64,000 nucleotides of DNA from Neobacillus mesonae (GCF_001636315.1 NZ_KV440949.1:4482084-4546083), one strand, 5' to 3'; counted from the first letter of the stretch, positions 33,180-42,862 are shown. Numbers and translations: made by a program. The notes: generated by a model from the sequence alone, not told the origin.

Positions 33180-33223
33180 AATGACTGTAGCCAAGGAGTA
33201 AAATTCCAAAGGGGGAACGATCC

Positions 33224-33586
33224 ATGTCCATTGAATTGCAAACAAAGTACGGACAAATTGATATTTCAAATGAAGTAATCGCTACCATTGCCGGAGGAGC
33301 GGCAATTGAGTGCTATGGAATCGTCGGTATGGCCTCGAAAAATCAAATTAAAGACGGAATAACTGAAATACTACGTAAAGAAAATTTTACCCGCGGTGTA
33401 ATTGTTCGTCAAGAAAATGAGGAATTACATATTGATATGTACATTATTGTCAGCTATGGAACGAAAATTTCCGAAATTGCCCACAACGTGCAGTCGAAGG
33501 TAAAATACACCCTTGATAAGACAGTCGGACTTGCCGTCAGCTCGGTAAATATTTACGTTCAGGGAGTTCGTGTAACTCTAGCCTAG
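33224..33586 (+). CDS. yloU: Asp23/Gls24 family envelope stress response protein YloU
   Basis: Small cytoplasmic protein of 120 aa with the Asp23/Gls24 (DUF322) fold: IDISNEVIATIAGGAAIECYGIVGMASK near residue 12 and the C-terminal VSSVNIYVQGVRV. Its biochemical role is not established; family members are linked to envelope stress and may be membrane-associated. It lies 15 bases before fakA, an arrangement widely conserved in Firmicutes, which suggests a functional tie to fatty acid kinase. The start follows AAAGGGGGAACG. Confidence 0.9.
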   Translation: MSIELQTKYGQIDISNEVIATIAGGAAIECYGIVGMASKNQIKDGITEILRKENFTRGVIVRQENEELHIDMYIIVSYGTKISEIAHNVQSKVKYTLDKTVGLAVSSVNIYVQGVRVTLA

Positions 33587-33601
33587 TGAGGAGGAAGGTT
33601 T

Positions 33602-35284
33602 GTGTCAATTACAGCATTAGATGGAAAACGTTTTGCCGAAATGGTTATACAAGGTGCAAATAACCTTTCGGCAAATGCCAAAATTGTAGATGCGTTAAAC
33701 GTTTTTCCTGTACCCGATGGTGATACTGGAACAAATATGAATTTGTCCATGACCTCCGGGGCAAAAGAAGTAAAAAATAATGTGCAAGAACATATTGGCA
33801 AGGTGGGCAGTGCCTTGTCAAAAGGGCTGCTAATGGGAGCCCGCGGGAATTCTGGGGTCATCCTTTCCCAGTTGTTTCGGGGTTTCGCAAAAGCAATCGA
33901 AAGTAAAACGGTCATATCGGGCAGCGAGTTTGCCCATGCGTTAGAGGCGGGTGTCGAAACAGCCTACAAGGCAGTTATGAAGCCCGTAGAAGGAACGATT
34001 TTGACGGTAGCAAAGGATGCGGCCAAGAAGGCTGTTCAGACGGCCGATACTTCGGAAGATATCATCGTTATTATGGAGGCTGTTTTAAGTGAAGCAAAGG
34101 CATCTTTAAAACGGACTCCAGAGCTTCTGCCTGTTTTAAAGGAAGTTGGTGTCGTTGACAGCGGCGGCCAAGGACTTGTTTGTGTTTATGAAGGGTTTCT
34201 TGCCGAACTAAAAGGTGAAACAGTTTCCGGATCTGTAAGCTTTGCTCCTTCAATGGATGAATTGGTAAGTGCAGAGCACCATAAAAGCGTCCAAAGCCAT
34301 ATCAATACGGAAGATATCGAGTTTGGCTACTGTACTGAATTTATGGTGCGGTTTGAGCAAGACAAAACGGCCAAACATCCATTTAATGAAGAAAACTTCC
34401 GGAATGACCTTAGTCAGTACGGCGATTCCCTGCTGGTAATTTCCGATGATGAACTTGCAAAAGTTCATATTCATTCCGAGCAGCCCGGTGAAGTATTAAC
34501 CTATGGCCAGCGTTATGGAAACCTCATTAATATGAAGATTGAAAACATGCGTCAGCAGCATTCCAATATTGTTGGGGAAACGAAAACTCCTTTAGCAGCA
34601 GACCGTACTAAAGTCTCTAAGGAAAAGCAGGAATATGGAATCATTGCTGTCTCCATGGGGGCGGGGATTGCTGATTTATTTAAAAGTATCGGCGCCAACG
34701 CGGTCATAGAAGGCGGCCAAACGATGAACCCAAGTACCGAGGATATCGTGAAGGCGATCGAGCAGGTAAGTGCCAAAAAGGTATTTATTTTACCGAATAA
34801 TAAAAATATCATTATGGCCGCAGAGCAAGCTGTACAAGTTTCGGAAGAAGAAATTTATGTCATTCCGTCAAAGACAGTTCCGCAAGGACTATCCGCTCTG
34901 CTTGCCTTTAATCCATCGGCTGATGCAGAGACAAATGTGGATTCAATGAAAGAAGCACTTCAATCTGTGAAGACAGGGCAAGTAACTTATGCTGTCCGCG
35001 ATACACAAATTGAAGGTCTTGAGATCGAAAAAGATGATTTCATGGGAATTGCGGAAGGTAAGATTGTTATTAAAGACAAGGATAAAGCGGAAGCGGCTAA
35101 AAACCTTCTGTCCCAAATGCTTGATGAGGATTCTGAAATCCTGACGATCATTTATGGTGAGGATGTAACAGAAGCGGAAGTGGAGGAGCTTACAGGGTTC
35201 GTGGAAGAAACTTTTTCCGATGTAGAAGTTGAAATCCATAATGGCCGACAGCCATTATATTCTTTTATCTTTTCAATTGAATAA
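33602..35284 (+). CDS. fakA: Fatty acid kinase FakA (DhaL-type; YloV)
   Basis: ATP-binding kinase that phosphorylates fatty acids presented by FakB (DegV family), feeding exogenous acids to PlsX/PlsY. The N-terminal DhaL (DAK2) domain has NVFPVPDGDTGTNMNLSM near residue 36 and GARGNSGVILSQLFRGF near residue 79, where Asp and Gly residues bind Mg-ATP. A central domain and a C-terminal DegV-like FakB-interacting region follow. 560 aa. A GTG start is used after GAGGAAGG. PlsX, the partner enzyme, is encoded 4.5 kb downstream. Confidence 0.92.
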   Translation: MSITALDGKRFAEMVIQGANNLSANAKIVDALNVFPVPDGDTGTNMNLSMTSGAKEVKNNVQEHIGKVGSALSKGLLMGARGNSGVILSQLFRGFAKAIESKTVISGSEFAHALEAGVETAYKAVMKPVEGTILTVAKDAAKKAVQTADTSEDIIVIMEAVLSEAKASLKRTPELLPVLKEVGVVDSGGQGLVCVYEGFLAELKGETVSGSVSFAPSMDELVSAEHHKSVQSHINTEDIEFGYCTEFMVRFEQDKTAKHPFNEENFRNDLSQYGDSLLVISDDELAKVHIHSEQPGEVLTYGQRYGNLINMKIENMRQQHSNIVGETKTPLAADRTKVSKEKQEYGIIAVSMGAGIADLFKSIGANAVIEGGQTMNPSTEDIVKAIEQVSAKKVFILPNNKNIIMAAEQAVQVSEEEIYVIPSKTVPQGLSALLAFNPSADAETNVDSMKEALQSVKTGQVTYAVRDTQIEGLEIEKDDFMGIAEGKIVIKDKDKAEAAKNLLSQMLDEDSEILTIIYGEDVTEAEVEELTGFVEETFSDVEVEIHNGRQPLYSFIFSIE

Positions 35285-35298
35285 TGAACGTTTAAAAT

Positions 35299-35337
35299 AG
35301 AAGGTGGATCTTTTAATGAGATTCGGCCTTCTTTTTT
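35299..35337 (+). terminator. Terminator after fakA
   Basis: AGAAGGTGGATC and GATTCGGCCTTCT form an imperfect stem-loop about 15 bases after the fakA stop, followed by TTTTTT. Confidence 0.7.
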
Positions 35338-35411
35338 ATATCAATAGACTTTTTTAAGTAAATGAATAGAAATGCTAATAGATATATTTGAAAACAGAGA
35401 GGAGAAAATGT

Positions 35412-36074
35412 ATGAAATATAGGAGCGTGTTTGATATTATAGGTCCCGTTATGATTGGGCCGTCAAGTTCGCATACAGCAGGGGCTGCCAGAATTGGACG
35501 GGTTGCCCGCAGTTTGTTTGGCCGGGAGCCGAAATGGGCCAATATCTCTTTATACGGCTCATTTGCCGAAACCTACAAAGGGCATGGTACTGATGTTGCG
35601 ATTGTCGGGGGCCTGCTTGATTTTGATACCGATGATGAGCGGATCATTCAAGCGATTGATATCGCAAAAGAACATGGCATGAAAGTCACATTTATCGAAG
35701 AAGATGCCGTTCCCGATCATCCAAATACTGCTAGAGTTATTATTGGCGATCACAATGGCGAGTTAGAATTAGTCGGCATATCGATTGGCGGCGGGAAAAT
35801 TGAAATAACGGAACTGAATGGTTTTGAATTAAAGCTATCAGGAAATCACCCGGCGTTGCTTGTTGTTCATAATGATCGTTTTGGGGCGATTGCAAGTGTA
35901 GCCAATACCCTTGCTAAATACGAGATTAATATCGGTCATATGGAAGTTGCCCGAAAAGAAGTGGGGAAAATGGCATTGATGACGATTGAGGTGGATCAGA
36001 ATATTGATGATCAGCTGATTGAGGAACTTGAACAATTGCCGAATATTTTAAAAGTAACAAAAATCGTCGATTAA
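35412..36074 (+). CDS. sdaAB: L-serine dehydratase, beta subunit (iron-sulfur type)
   Basis: Partner of SdaAA in deaminating serine to pyruvate and ammonia. 220 aa. The N-terminal domain holds the typical SVFDIIGPVMIGPSSSHTAGAARIG. A C-terminal ACT domain begins at ALLVVHNDRFGAIASVANTLAKYEINIGHM, probably regulatory. The start ATG follows GAGGAG; eight in-frame codons upstream are excluded since they precede the ribosome site. sdaAA follows after 33 bases. Confidence 0.94.
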   Translation: MKYRSVFDIIGPVMIGPSSSHTAGAARIGRVARSLFGREPKWANISLYGSFAETYKGHGTDVAIVGGLLDFDTDDERIIQAIDIAKEHGMKVTFIEEDAVPDHPNTARVIIGDHNGELELVGISIGGGKIEITELNGFELKLSGNHPALLVVHNDRFGAIASVANTLAKYEINIGHMEVARKEVGKMALMTIEVDQNIDDQLIEELEQLPNILKVTKIVD

Positions 36075-36107
36075 CCAGGGAATGGACAGCATAAAGGGGG
36101 TCTTTTG

Positions 36108-36992
36108 ATGTTTCGTAATGTAGCAGAATTAGTAGAACTAGCCGTCAGTCAAGACAAAAAGATTTCTGATATCATGATTGAGCAGGAAGTGACGGTTTCC
36201 GGACGGTCAAAAGAGGAAGTAATGGCATTAATGGATCGGAATTTGACTGTTATGGAGGAAGCGGTGGAGCGTGGAATCAAGGGGGTTAGCTCCCATTCTG
36301 GTTTAACCGGGGGAGATGCCGTTCTTCTCCAAAAATATATTGAAGCGGGTAATTTCTTAACAGGCGAAACTATTCTAGATGCAGTTAGTAAAGCGGTTGC
36401 AACAAATGAAGTGAATGCTGCGATGGGAACGATTTGCGCGACCCCGACCGCTGGTTCTGCGGGAGTTGTTCCGGGGACATTATTCGCTGTAAAGAAAAAG
36501 CTAAATCCGACAAGGGAGCAAATGATTAAGTTTCTCTTTACATCAGGAGCGTTCGGTTTTGTTGTAGCTAATAATGCTTCTATTTCCGGTGCCGCCGGAG
36601 GCTGTCAGGCAGAAGTCGGTTCAGCGGCAGGAATGGCAGCGGCCGCCATAGTGGAAATGGCTGGAGGCACTCCGCAGCAATGTGCTGAAGCAATGGCCAT
36701 TACGTTAAAAAATATGCTCGGCTTAGTATGCGACCCTGTAGCAGGTCTTGTGGAAGTCCCATGTGTGAAACGAAATGCGATGGGAGCAGCTAATGCCATG
36801 GTAGCAGCCGATATGGCGTTAGCCGGAATTACAAGCCGGATTCCTTGTGATGAAGTGATTGATGCTATGTATCGAATTGGTCAATCTATGCCATCAGCAT
36901 TAAAAGAAACCGCACAGGGAGGGTTAGCGGCAACACCAACAGGCAGGGCCCTTGAAGCCAAGATTTTTGGTATGCCGCTAAATGAAAAGTGA
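36108..36992 (+). CDS. sdaAA: L-serine dehydratase, alpha subunit (iron-sulfur type)
   Basis: Catalytic subunit that carries the 4Fe-4S cluster. It shows SSHSGLTGGDA, CATPTAGSAGVVPG near residue 107, SISGAAGGCQAEVGSA, and GLVCDPVAGLVEVPCVKRN near residue 210; the cysteines in the latter blocks are the expected cluster ligands. 294 aa from the ATG seven bases after AAGGGGG; the TTG one codon earlier is less likely. The stop overlaps the GTG start of recG (GTGA), so the two are coupled although functionally unrelated. Confidence 0.95.
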   Translation: MFRNVAELVELAVSQDKKISDIMIEQEVTVSGRSKEEVMALMDRNLTVMEEAVERGIKGVSSHSGLTGGDAVLLQKYIEAGNFLTGETILDAVSKAVATNEVNAAMGTICATPTAGSAGVVPGTLFAVKKKLNPTREQMIKFLFTSGAFGFVVANNASISGAAGGCQAEVGSAAGMAAAAIVEMAGGTPQQCAEAMAITLKNMLGLVCDPVAGLVEVPCVKRNAMGAANAMVAADMALAGITSRIPCDEVIDAMYRIGQSMPSALKETAQGGLAATPTGRALEAKIFGMPLNEK

Positions 36993-39037
36993 ATCAATAT
37001 TTAAACCAATCAGTACAAGTATTAAAAGGTATTGGTGAAGAAACGGCTGACATTTTATCTGAAATGAAAATCGAAACGATTCAGGATTTATTGGAATATT
37101 TTCCATATCGTTATGAGGATTACCGCCTCCGTGATTTAGCGGAGGTCCAGCACGATGAGAAAGTGACCGTTGAAGGGAAGGTTCATAGCGAGCCTTCTCT
37201 TGTCTATTATGGCAGGAAAAAATCCAAGCTGACTATCCGGCTTTTAGTCGGCAGGTATTTGATCAAAGTCGTCTTTTTTAATCAGCCTTATCTAAAAAAT
37301 AAAATAGTGATGAATGAAACTGTAACGGTAACAGGAAAATGGGATGCTCACCGTCAAACGATTACGGCAAACGGTATGCAGGTGGGTACAAACTCGAAGC
37401 AGCATGATTTTGAACCTGTTTATTCGTTAAAAGGCAAATTAACAACAAAAGGGATGCGAAAATTTATCAGCCTGGCTTTTCAGCAGTTTGGCGGATTTAT
37501 AGAAGAAACTTTACCGGAATCACTTCTCCAAAAGTACCGCCTCTTAAACCGACGGGAATGCATTAAAGTAATGCATTTTCCGCAAAATCAAGCAGATTTA
37601 AAGCAGGCCCGCAGGCGCTTGGTATATGAGGAATTTCTCCTCTTTCAATTAAAAATGCAAGGCTTAAGAAAATTTGAGAGGGAGCATTCCCCGGGTATAA
37701 GTCAAAATTATGATCTTACAAGATTAAATGAATTTATTAATAGTTTACCCTTCCCCTTAACTAATGCCCAAAAACGAGTAGTTAATGAAGTGATGACGGA
37801 CATGTTATCTCCATACCGGATGAATCGTTTACTACAAGGAGATGTAGGTTCAGGAAAGACGGTTGTTGCGGCCATTGCACTGTATGCCTCCTTAACAGCA
37901 GGTTTTCAAGGAGCCTTAATGGTTCCGACGGAAATTTTAGCGGAGCAGCATGCTGAAAGTCTGAAACAGTTATTGGAGCCCTTTCATATAAAATGTGAAC
38001 TGCTGACCAGTTCAATCAAGGGGAAGCGAAGAAAAGAAATACTGCAGGAATTGGCTGATGGGGATGTCGATATATTAATTGGTACCCATGCCCTAATTCA
38101 AGATGAGGTTTCTTTTCAGCGGTTAGGGCTGGTAATTACGGATGAACAGCATCGTTTTGGTGTCGAACAGCGGCGGGTTTTGCGTGAAAAAGGAGAAAGT
38201 CCGGATGTATTGTTTATGACGGCAACACCTATTCCCCGTACGCTGGCGATTACTGTTTTTGGTGAAATGGATGTTTCGATTATTGATGAAATGCCGGCAG
38301 GAAGAAAAACAATTGAGACATACTGGGCTAAACCAGAAATGCTGGAGCGTGTCCTTGGCTTTGTAGAGAAGGAATTGGCAAAAGGGCATCAGGCCTATAT
38401 TATCTGTCCATTAATCGAAGAATCGGACAAGCTGGATGTCCAAAATGCGATTGATGTTCATACGGCTTTAAGTCATTACTTTCAAAATCGCTACCATGTG
38501 GGCTTAATGCATGGACGTTTAAGCTCGGAAGAAAAAGATGCGGTTATGAAGGCGTTCAGTATGAATAATGTCCAGGTGCTTGTTTCGACAACAGTGGTTG
38601 AAGTTGGTGTAAATGTCCCGAATGCAACCATGATGGTTATTTATGATGCTGAGAGATTTGGATTATCCCAGCTCCATCAGCTGCGCGGACGTGTAGGGCG
38701 TGGAAGCGATCAATCCTACTGTATCCTGCTGGCAAATCCAAAGTCGGAAACAGGTCAGGAACGAATGAGAATTATGACTGAGACAAACGACGGGTTTGTC
38801 TTAAGTGAAAAAGATTTAGAGCTTAGGGGTCCCGGTGATTTCTTCGGAAAAAAACAAAGCGGTATTCCAGAGTTTAAAGTAGCCGATATGGTTCATGATT
38901 ATCGGGCGTTGGAAACCGCTCGTAATGATGCAGCTGTTCTGATCCAATCAGGCTATTTCTGGACTTCACCAGAGTATAGTTTTCTAAGAAAACAGCTAGA
39001 AGATTCAGGGATTTTAGAAGGAGAAAAGCTGGACTAA
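36989..39037 (+). CDS. recG: ATP-dependent DNA helicase RecG
   Basis: Branch-migrating helicase that regresses stalled forks and processes recombination and R-loop structures. The N-terminal wedge domain (OB fold, about residues 50-150) is followed by helicase motifs: Walker A LQGDVGSGKTVVAA near residue 284, DEQHRFGVEQR near 387, VFMTATPIPRTLAI and the C-terminal QLRGRVGRG near 565. 682 aa. A GTG start overlaps the sdaAA stop. Confidence 0.96.
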   Translation: MNQYLNQSVQVLKGIGEETADILSEMKIETIQDLLEYFPYRYEDYRLRDLAEVQHDEKVTVEGKVHSEPSLVYYGRKKSKLTIRLLVGRYLIKVVFFNQPYLKNKIVMNETVTVTGKWDAHRQTITANGMQVGTNSKQHDFEPVYSLKGKLTTKGMRKFISLAFQQFGGFIEETLPESLLQKYRLLNRRECIKVMHFPQNQADLKQARRRLVYEEFLLFQLKMQGLRKFEREHSPGISQNYDLTRLNEFINSLPFPLTNAQKRVVNEVMTDMLSPYRMNRLLQGDVGSGKTVVAAIALYASLTAGFQGALMVPTEILAEQHAESLKQLLEPFHIKCELLTSSIKGKRRKEILQELADGDVDILIGTHALIQDEVSFQRLGLVITDEQHRFGVEQRRVLREKGESPDVLFMTATPIPRTLAITVFGEMDVSIIDEMPAGRKTIETYWAKPEMLERVLGFVEKELAKGHQAYIICPLIEESDKLDVQNAIDVHTALSHYFQNRYHVGLMHGRLSSEEKDAVMKAFSMNNVQVLVSTTVVEVGVNVPNATMMVIYDAERFGLSQLHQLRGRVGRGSDQSYCILLANPKSETGQERMRIMTETNDGFVLSEKDLELRGPGDFFGKKQSGIPEFKVADMVHDYRALETARNDAAVLIQSGYFWTSPEYSFLRKQLEDSGILEGEKLD

Positions 39038-39096
39038 TTAGGAAAAGCATTAGTACCACTAGTCAGCGATATTTACAGCCTTTAACCGGGCTAGAT

Positions 39097-39147
39097 AAAA
39101 AAGGCAGATGGCAGAAAGAAAGTTATTCTTGCAATCTGCTTTTTTAA
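39097..39147 (+). terminator. Terminator after recG
   Basis: AAAAAAGGCAGAT (39097-39109) and ATCTGCTTTTTT form a long stem with one wobble pair and a 24-base loop. The -35 box of the fapR promoter lies within the loop-3' arm boundary, so terminator and promoter are physically merged. Confidence 0.75.
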
Positions 39148-39179
39148 ATTTTATACTACTCATAGTACCTAGTCATAAG
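39129..39179 (+). promoter_or_regulatory. fapR promoter with overlapping FapR operator
   Basis: TTGCAA (39129-39134) and TATACT (39152-39157) are spaced by exactly 17 bases. Immediately downstream, ATAGTACCTAGTCATAAG (39162-39179) covers the expected start of transcription and closely matches the FapR operator of the B. subtilis fapR promoter as I remember it. Known mechanism: FapR represses until malonyl-CoA or malonyl-ACP releases it, so the operon senses lipid precursor supply. Confidence 0.78.
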
Positions 39180-39198
39180 ATCTCGGACGGTGTATGCA

Positions 39199-39765
39199 AT
39201 GCGAAGAAATAAAAAAGAGCGGCAAGGTTTACTTGCGGCGACAATTCATGAAAATCCATTCATCACAGATGAAGAACTAGCGGAAAAATTTATAGTCAGT
39301 GTTCAGACGATTCGTCTGGATCGTTTAGAGTTATCGATCCCTGAGCTTCGGGAACGGATTAAAACGGTGGCGGAAAAACGCTTTGAAGATGAAGTGCGTT
39401 CATTGCCGCTGGAAGAAGTGATTGGTGAAATAATTGATATTGAGCTTGACCAAAGTGCGATTTCTATTTTTGATGTTAAAGAAGAGCATGTTTTCAAACG
39501 TAATAAAATTGCCCGCGGGCATCATCTTTTTGCACAAGCAAACTCCTTGGCGGTAGCGGTTATTAACGATGAGCTCGCCTTAACAGCCAAAGTAAATATT
39601 CAGTTTAAACGCTCCGTTAAGCTGCATGAACGTGTCGTGGCAAAGGCAAAGGTCAATAAAATTGATGAAAGTATTGGCAGAACATTTGTTGAAGTAACCA
39701 GTTACGTGAATAATGAACTAGTCTTTACCGGAAACTTTGAAATGTTCCGTTCGAATACTAACTAA
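39199..39765 (+). CDS. fapR: Malonyl-CoA-responsive lipid synthesis repressor FapR
   Basis: Transcription repressor of fatty acid and phospholipid genes. A DeoR-like winged helix covers residues 1-45 ([34 protein letters not shown]), joined to a hot-dog-fold effector domain with [19 protein letters not shown] near residue 103. 188 aa when started at MRRNKKERQ, equal to the B. subtilis protein; three codons upstream also begin with an in-frame start. The Shine-Dalgarno sequence is poor. First gene of the operon with plsX-fabD-fabG-acpP, under its own operator. Confidence 0.95.
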   Translation: MRRNKKERQGLLAATIHENPFITDEELAEKFIVSVQTIRLDRLELSIPELRERIKTVAEKRFEDEVRSLPLEEVIGEIIDIELDQSAISIFDVKEEHVFKRNKIARGHHLFAQANSLAVAVINDELALTAKVNIQFKRSVKLHERVVAKAKVNKIDESIGRTFVEVTSYVNNELVFTGNFEMFRSNTN

Positions 39766-39777
39766 AGGATGAGACAG

Positions 39778-40767
39778 ATGAAAATTGCAATTGATGCGAT
39801 GGGCGGGGACAATGCCCCGAAGGAAATCGTTTTAGGGGCGATGAAGGCAGTTGAATCCTTCGCTGATCTTGAAATAATCCTTGTCGGGGATGAAAATAAA
39901 ATAAATGAGACGTTAACAGGTCATAATCGAATTTCTGTCATACATACTACGGAAGTCATCCTAGGCACAGATGAACCAGTCAGAGCGGTTCGCCGCAAGA
40001 AAACTGCCTCGATGGTATTAGCTGCACAGCAGGTAACAGACGGATTAGCGGATGCCTGTCTTTCCGCTGGTAACACCGGTGCCCTTATGGCCGCAGGTTT
40101 GTTTGTGGTTGGGAGGATAGAGGGGATTGACCGTCCCGCATTAGCGCCAACCCTGCCGACAATTGGCGGAGAAGGCTTTCTGTTATTGGATGTTGGTGCC
40201 AATGCCGACGCCAAACCTGAACACTTGCTGCAATATGCGATAATGGGTTCCATCTATTGCCAAAAGGTAAGAGGCATAACGAGCCCGAGGATTGGTTTAT
40301 TAAATATCGGGACAGAAGAGAAAAAGGGAAATGAATTGACAAAGCATGCCTTTGAACTGTTGAAATCGGCGAATCTTAATTTTGTTGGCAACGTGGAAGC
40401 GCGCGATTTGCTTAATGGAGTTGCGGATGTAGTGGTTACCGATGGCTTTACAGGAAATATGGTGTTAAAAACGATTGAGGGAACTGCCCTTTCGATGTTT
40501 AAAATGTTAAAAACAACCTTAATGGCTAGCTTCAAGAGCAAGCTTGCTGCAGCTGTCCTAAAGCCTAATCTAATGGAACTAAAAAATACACTTGATTATT
40601 CCGAATATGGAGGAGCTGCGCTTTTTGGTTTAAAGGCTCCAGTTATTAAGGCACATGGTTCCTCGAACGCCCAAGCGATTTTTAGTGCTATAAGGCAAAC
40701 AAGGGAAATGGCCGCAAATCAAGTTGTCGGCTTAATCAAACAAAATATTGAAGAATCAAAACAATAA
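39778..40767 (+). CDS. plsX: Phosphate acyltransferase PlsX
   Basis: Peripheral membrane enzyme that converts acyl-ACP to acyl-phosphate for PlsY, the first step to phosphatidic acid. It also accepts acyl-phosphate made by FakA/FakB. 329 aa starting [36 protein letters not shown] near residue 65, [14 protein letters not shown] near 97 and [13 protein letters not shown] near 138 are typical. The start is taken after AAGGATGAG; three codons upstream are a less likely alternative. Confidence 0.95.
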   Translation: MKIAIDAMGGDNAPKEIVLGAMKAVESFADLEIILVGDENKINETLTGHNRISVIHTTEVILGTDEPVRAVRRKKTASMVLAAQQVTDGLADACLSAGNTGALMAAGLFVVGRIEGIDRPALAPTLPTIGGEGFLLLDVGANADAKPEHLLQYAIMGSIYCQKVRGITSPRIGLLNIGTEEKKGNELTKHAFELLKSANLNFVGNVEARDLLNGVADVVVTDGFTGNMVLKTIEGTALSMFKMLKTTLMASFKSKLAAAVLKPNLMELKNTLDYSEYGGAALFGLKAPVIKAHGSSNAQAIFSAIRQTREMAANQVVGLIKQNIEESKQ

Positions 40768-40781
40768 CAGGGAGTGATTCG

Positions 40782-41729
40782 ATGAAGAAAATTGCATTTG
40801 TGTTTCCTGGCCAAGGTTCACAAACAGTTGGGATGGGGAAGGATCTGGCAGACAAATATCCTGAAGTAATGGCCTATTTTACTAAAACGGATGAAACCTT
40901 AAAGACCCCTTTAAGCCGTTTGATTTTTGAAGGTCCAAAGGAAGAGCTGACATTAACAGTCAATACCCAGCCCGCCCTGCTAACCACGAGCATTGCCCTT
41001 TTAGACTTTTTTCAAAAATCAGGTGTAAAGGCAGATTACGTTGCCGGCCATAGCCTCGGGGAATATACTGCGCTTGTTGCTGCCGGTGTTCTTACCTTTG
41101 AGGATGGGGTATATGCTGTAAGAAAACGGGGCGAATTTATGGAAAACGCCGTTCCGAATGGAGAAGGTTCGATGGCGGCAGTATTAGGACTTGAGCGGGA
41201 TAAACTTTCCACTGTTACAAAAGAAGTGACGGAATCTGGTTCATCTGTTGCGTTAGCAAATCTGAATTGCCCTGGACAGATTGTCATATCTGGTTCAAAA
41301 GCCGGGGTAGAGGCAGCTGGAGTTAAAGCTAAAGAAGCTGGTGCCAAAAGGGTATTGCCGCTTGAAGTCAGCGGACCATTCCATTCACCGCTAATGAAGC
41401 CTGCAGCTTCTGAGCTGCGTGAAGTATTAGATGGACTTGAAATGAATGATGCAAGTATCCCAGTGGTAGCGAATGTGACAGCGGAGCCGGTGAGCGTAAA
41501 GACTGAAATTAAGAATCTATTAATTGAGCAGCTTTACTCTCCTGTTCTATGGGAAGATTCAGTGCAAAAAATGATTGCTTTAGGAGTCGACACGTTTATT
41601 GAAATTGGCCCTGGTAAAGTACTTTCCGGCTTAATTAAAAAGATTGATAAGGCGGTAACTACTTACTCCGTTTCGGATGAAGCGAGTGCTTTAGCAGTAA
41701 TAGATGCGTTAAAGGAGGAAACACTATGA
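40782..41729 (+). CDS. fabD: Malonyl-CoA:ACP transacylase
   Basis: Loads malonyl groups from CoA onto ACP. 315 aa. [17 protein letters not shown] at the N-terminus forms the oxyanion loop, [10 protein letters not shown] has the nucleophile Ser91, and a second catalytic block SGPFHSPLM with the general-base His lies near residue 200. GGGAGTG precedes the start. It ends in an ATGA overlap with fabG. Confidence 0.96.
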   Translation: MKKIAFVFPGQGSQTVGMGKDLADKYPEVMAYFTKTDETLKTPLSRLIFEGPKEELTLTVNTQPALLTTSIALLDFFQKSGVKADYVAGHSLGEYTALVAAGVLTFEDGVYAVRKRGEFMENAVPNGEGSMAAVLGLERDKLSTVTKEVTESGSSVALANLNCPGQIVISGSKAGVEAAGVKAKEAGAKRVLPLEVSGPFHSPLMKPAASELREVLDGLEMNDASIPVVANVTAEPVSVKTEIKNLLIEQLYSPVLWEDSVQKMIALGVDTFIEIGPGKVLSGLIKKIDKAVTTYSVSDEASALAVIDALKEETL

Positions 41730-42469
41730 GTTTAGCGGGGAAAACAGCGCTGGTTACGGGAGCATCCCGAGGAATCGGCCGGGAAATTGCTCTTGAATTA
41801 GCAAGGCAGGGAGCGAATGTTGCGGTAAATTTTGCTGGCAGTGAAGCAAAGGCGAATGAAGTGGTAGATGAAATCAAAGCACTTGGACAAGATGCATTTG
41901 CTGTAAAGTGTAATGTATCTGATGCCGACGAAGTTGTCGAAATGGTGAAAGCAACTATCGACCATTTTGGCAGTCTCGATATTCTCGTTAATAATGCCGG
42001 GATTACAAAGGATAATTTATTAATGCGGATGAAGGAAGAAGAATGGGATGATGTCATTAATATTAACCTAAAAGGTGTTTTCTTGATGACAAAAGCGGTA
42101 ACGAGACAAATGATGAAACAGCGAAAAGGAAGAATCATTAACATTGCTTCCATAGTTGGAGTCAGCGGCAATCCAGGACAGGCGAACTACGTGGCGGCAA
42201 AAGCCGGTGTCATTGGCTTAACGAAAACAACCGCTAAGGAGCTTGCTTCCCGTAATATTACTGTCAACGCAATCGCTCCAGGGTTTATTACAACAGACAT
42301 GACCGATAAACTGCCGGAAGATGTGCGATCTGAAATGTTAAAACAAATTCCGCTGGCCCGCTTAGGCGAACCTAAAGATATTGCCAAGGCAGCTGCATTC
42401 TTATCCACTGATGATGCCGCTTATATTACAGGACAAACGCTCCATATTGATGGCGGAATGGTAATGTAG
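41726..42469 (+). CDS. fabG: 3-oxoacyl-ACP reductase FabG
   Basis: NADPH-dependent short-chain dehydrogenase that performs the first reduction of the elongation cycle. 247 aa. The cofactor loop is [12 protein letters not shown] at residues 11-22, NNAG is near residue 89, the catalytic Ser is in [10 protein letters not shown] and the Tyr/Lys pair in YVAAKAG near residue 154. GGAGG precedes the start. ATGA coupling with fabD; acpP follows after a 54-base gap. Confidence 0.96.
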   Translation: MSLAGKTALVTGASRGIGREIALELARQGANVAVNFAGSEAKANEVVDEIKALGQDAFAVKCNVSDADEVVEMVKATIDHFGSLDILVNNAGITKDNLLMRMKEEEWDDVININLKGVFLMTKAVTRQMMKQRKGRIINIASIVGVSGNPGQANYVAAKAGVIGLTKTTAKELASRNITVNAIAPGFITTDMTDKLPEDVRSEMLKQIPLARLGEPKDIAKAAAFLSTDDAAYITGQTLHIDGGMVM

Positions 42470-42523
42470 GTGTTTATTCTATAAGAAAAATCCTTTATAA
42501 TAGCTTGAGGGGAGGTGAAAAGC

Positions 42524-42757
42524 ATGGCAGAAGTATTAGAACGTGTAACAAAGATCATCGTTGACCGTTTAGGTGTGGACGAGTCCCAAGTAAAACTTGA
42601 GGCTTCATTCAAAGACGATCTTGGTGCTGATTCCCTTGATGTAGTTGAGTTAGTTATGGAATTAGAAGATGAGTTCGATATGGAGATTTCTGACGAAGAC
42701 GCTGAAAAGATCGCCACTGTAGGTGATGCTGTTAACTACATAAATAGCAAAAAGTAA
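42524..42757 (+). CDS. acpP: Acyl carrier protein
   Basis: Carries growing acyl chains on a 4'-phosphopantetheine arm. 77 aa, very acidic, with [16 protein letters not shown] placing the modified serine at residue 37. The start ATG follows a strong GGGGAGGTG; a GTG three codons upstream lies within the ribosome site and is rejected. Last gene of the fapR operon, closed by a strong terminator. ACP abundance usually exceeds that of its operon mates, which the strong ribosome site fits. Confidence 0.97.
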   Translation: MAEVLERVTKIIVDRLGVDESQVKLEASFKDDLGADSLDVVELVMELEDEFDMEISDEDAEKIATVGDAVNYINSKK

Positions 42758-42777
42758 TTTCGTTAGAGCCATTCACC

Positions 42778-42803
42778 AAAGCCCCGTTTTCAAACGGGGC
42801 TTT
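42778..42803 (+). terminator. Terminator after acpP
   Basis: AAAGCCCCGTTT and AAACGGGGCTTT form a 12-bp perfect stem around TC, followed by a short T-rich stretch. A second hairpin stands 15 bases downstream. Confidence 0.88.
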
Positions 42804-42817
42804 CTTCTGTAAAATAG

Positions 42818-42862
42818 ACTTGGCATATCCCTATCAATTTGCCAAGTTTCTTTGCGTTTTTT
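42818..42862 (+). terminator. Second hairpin, possible tandem terminator
   Basis: ACTTGGCA (42818-42825) and TGCCAAGT (42840-42847) form an 8-bp perfect stem with a 14-base loop, followed after a few bases by GTTTTTTAG. It may back up the first terminator before rnc. Confidence 0.5.

Noticed and set aside
39048..39064. Second FapR-like half site (ATTAGTACCACTAGTC) just after recG
   Set aside because: Only the left half matches; it is over 60 bases upstream of the fapR -35 and beyond the recG terminator.
39080..39098. GGGCTAGATAAAA as a second copy of the rsmB-rlmN repeat
   Set aside because: Only about eight bases agree with the repeat and no inverted arms are present.
41659..42171. Minus-strand open frame of 170 codons opposite fabD-fabG
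   Set aside because: Covers the conserved start of fabG on the opposite strand and shows no recognisable domain.
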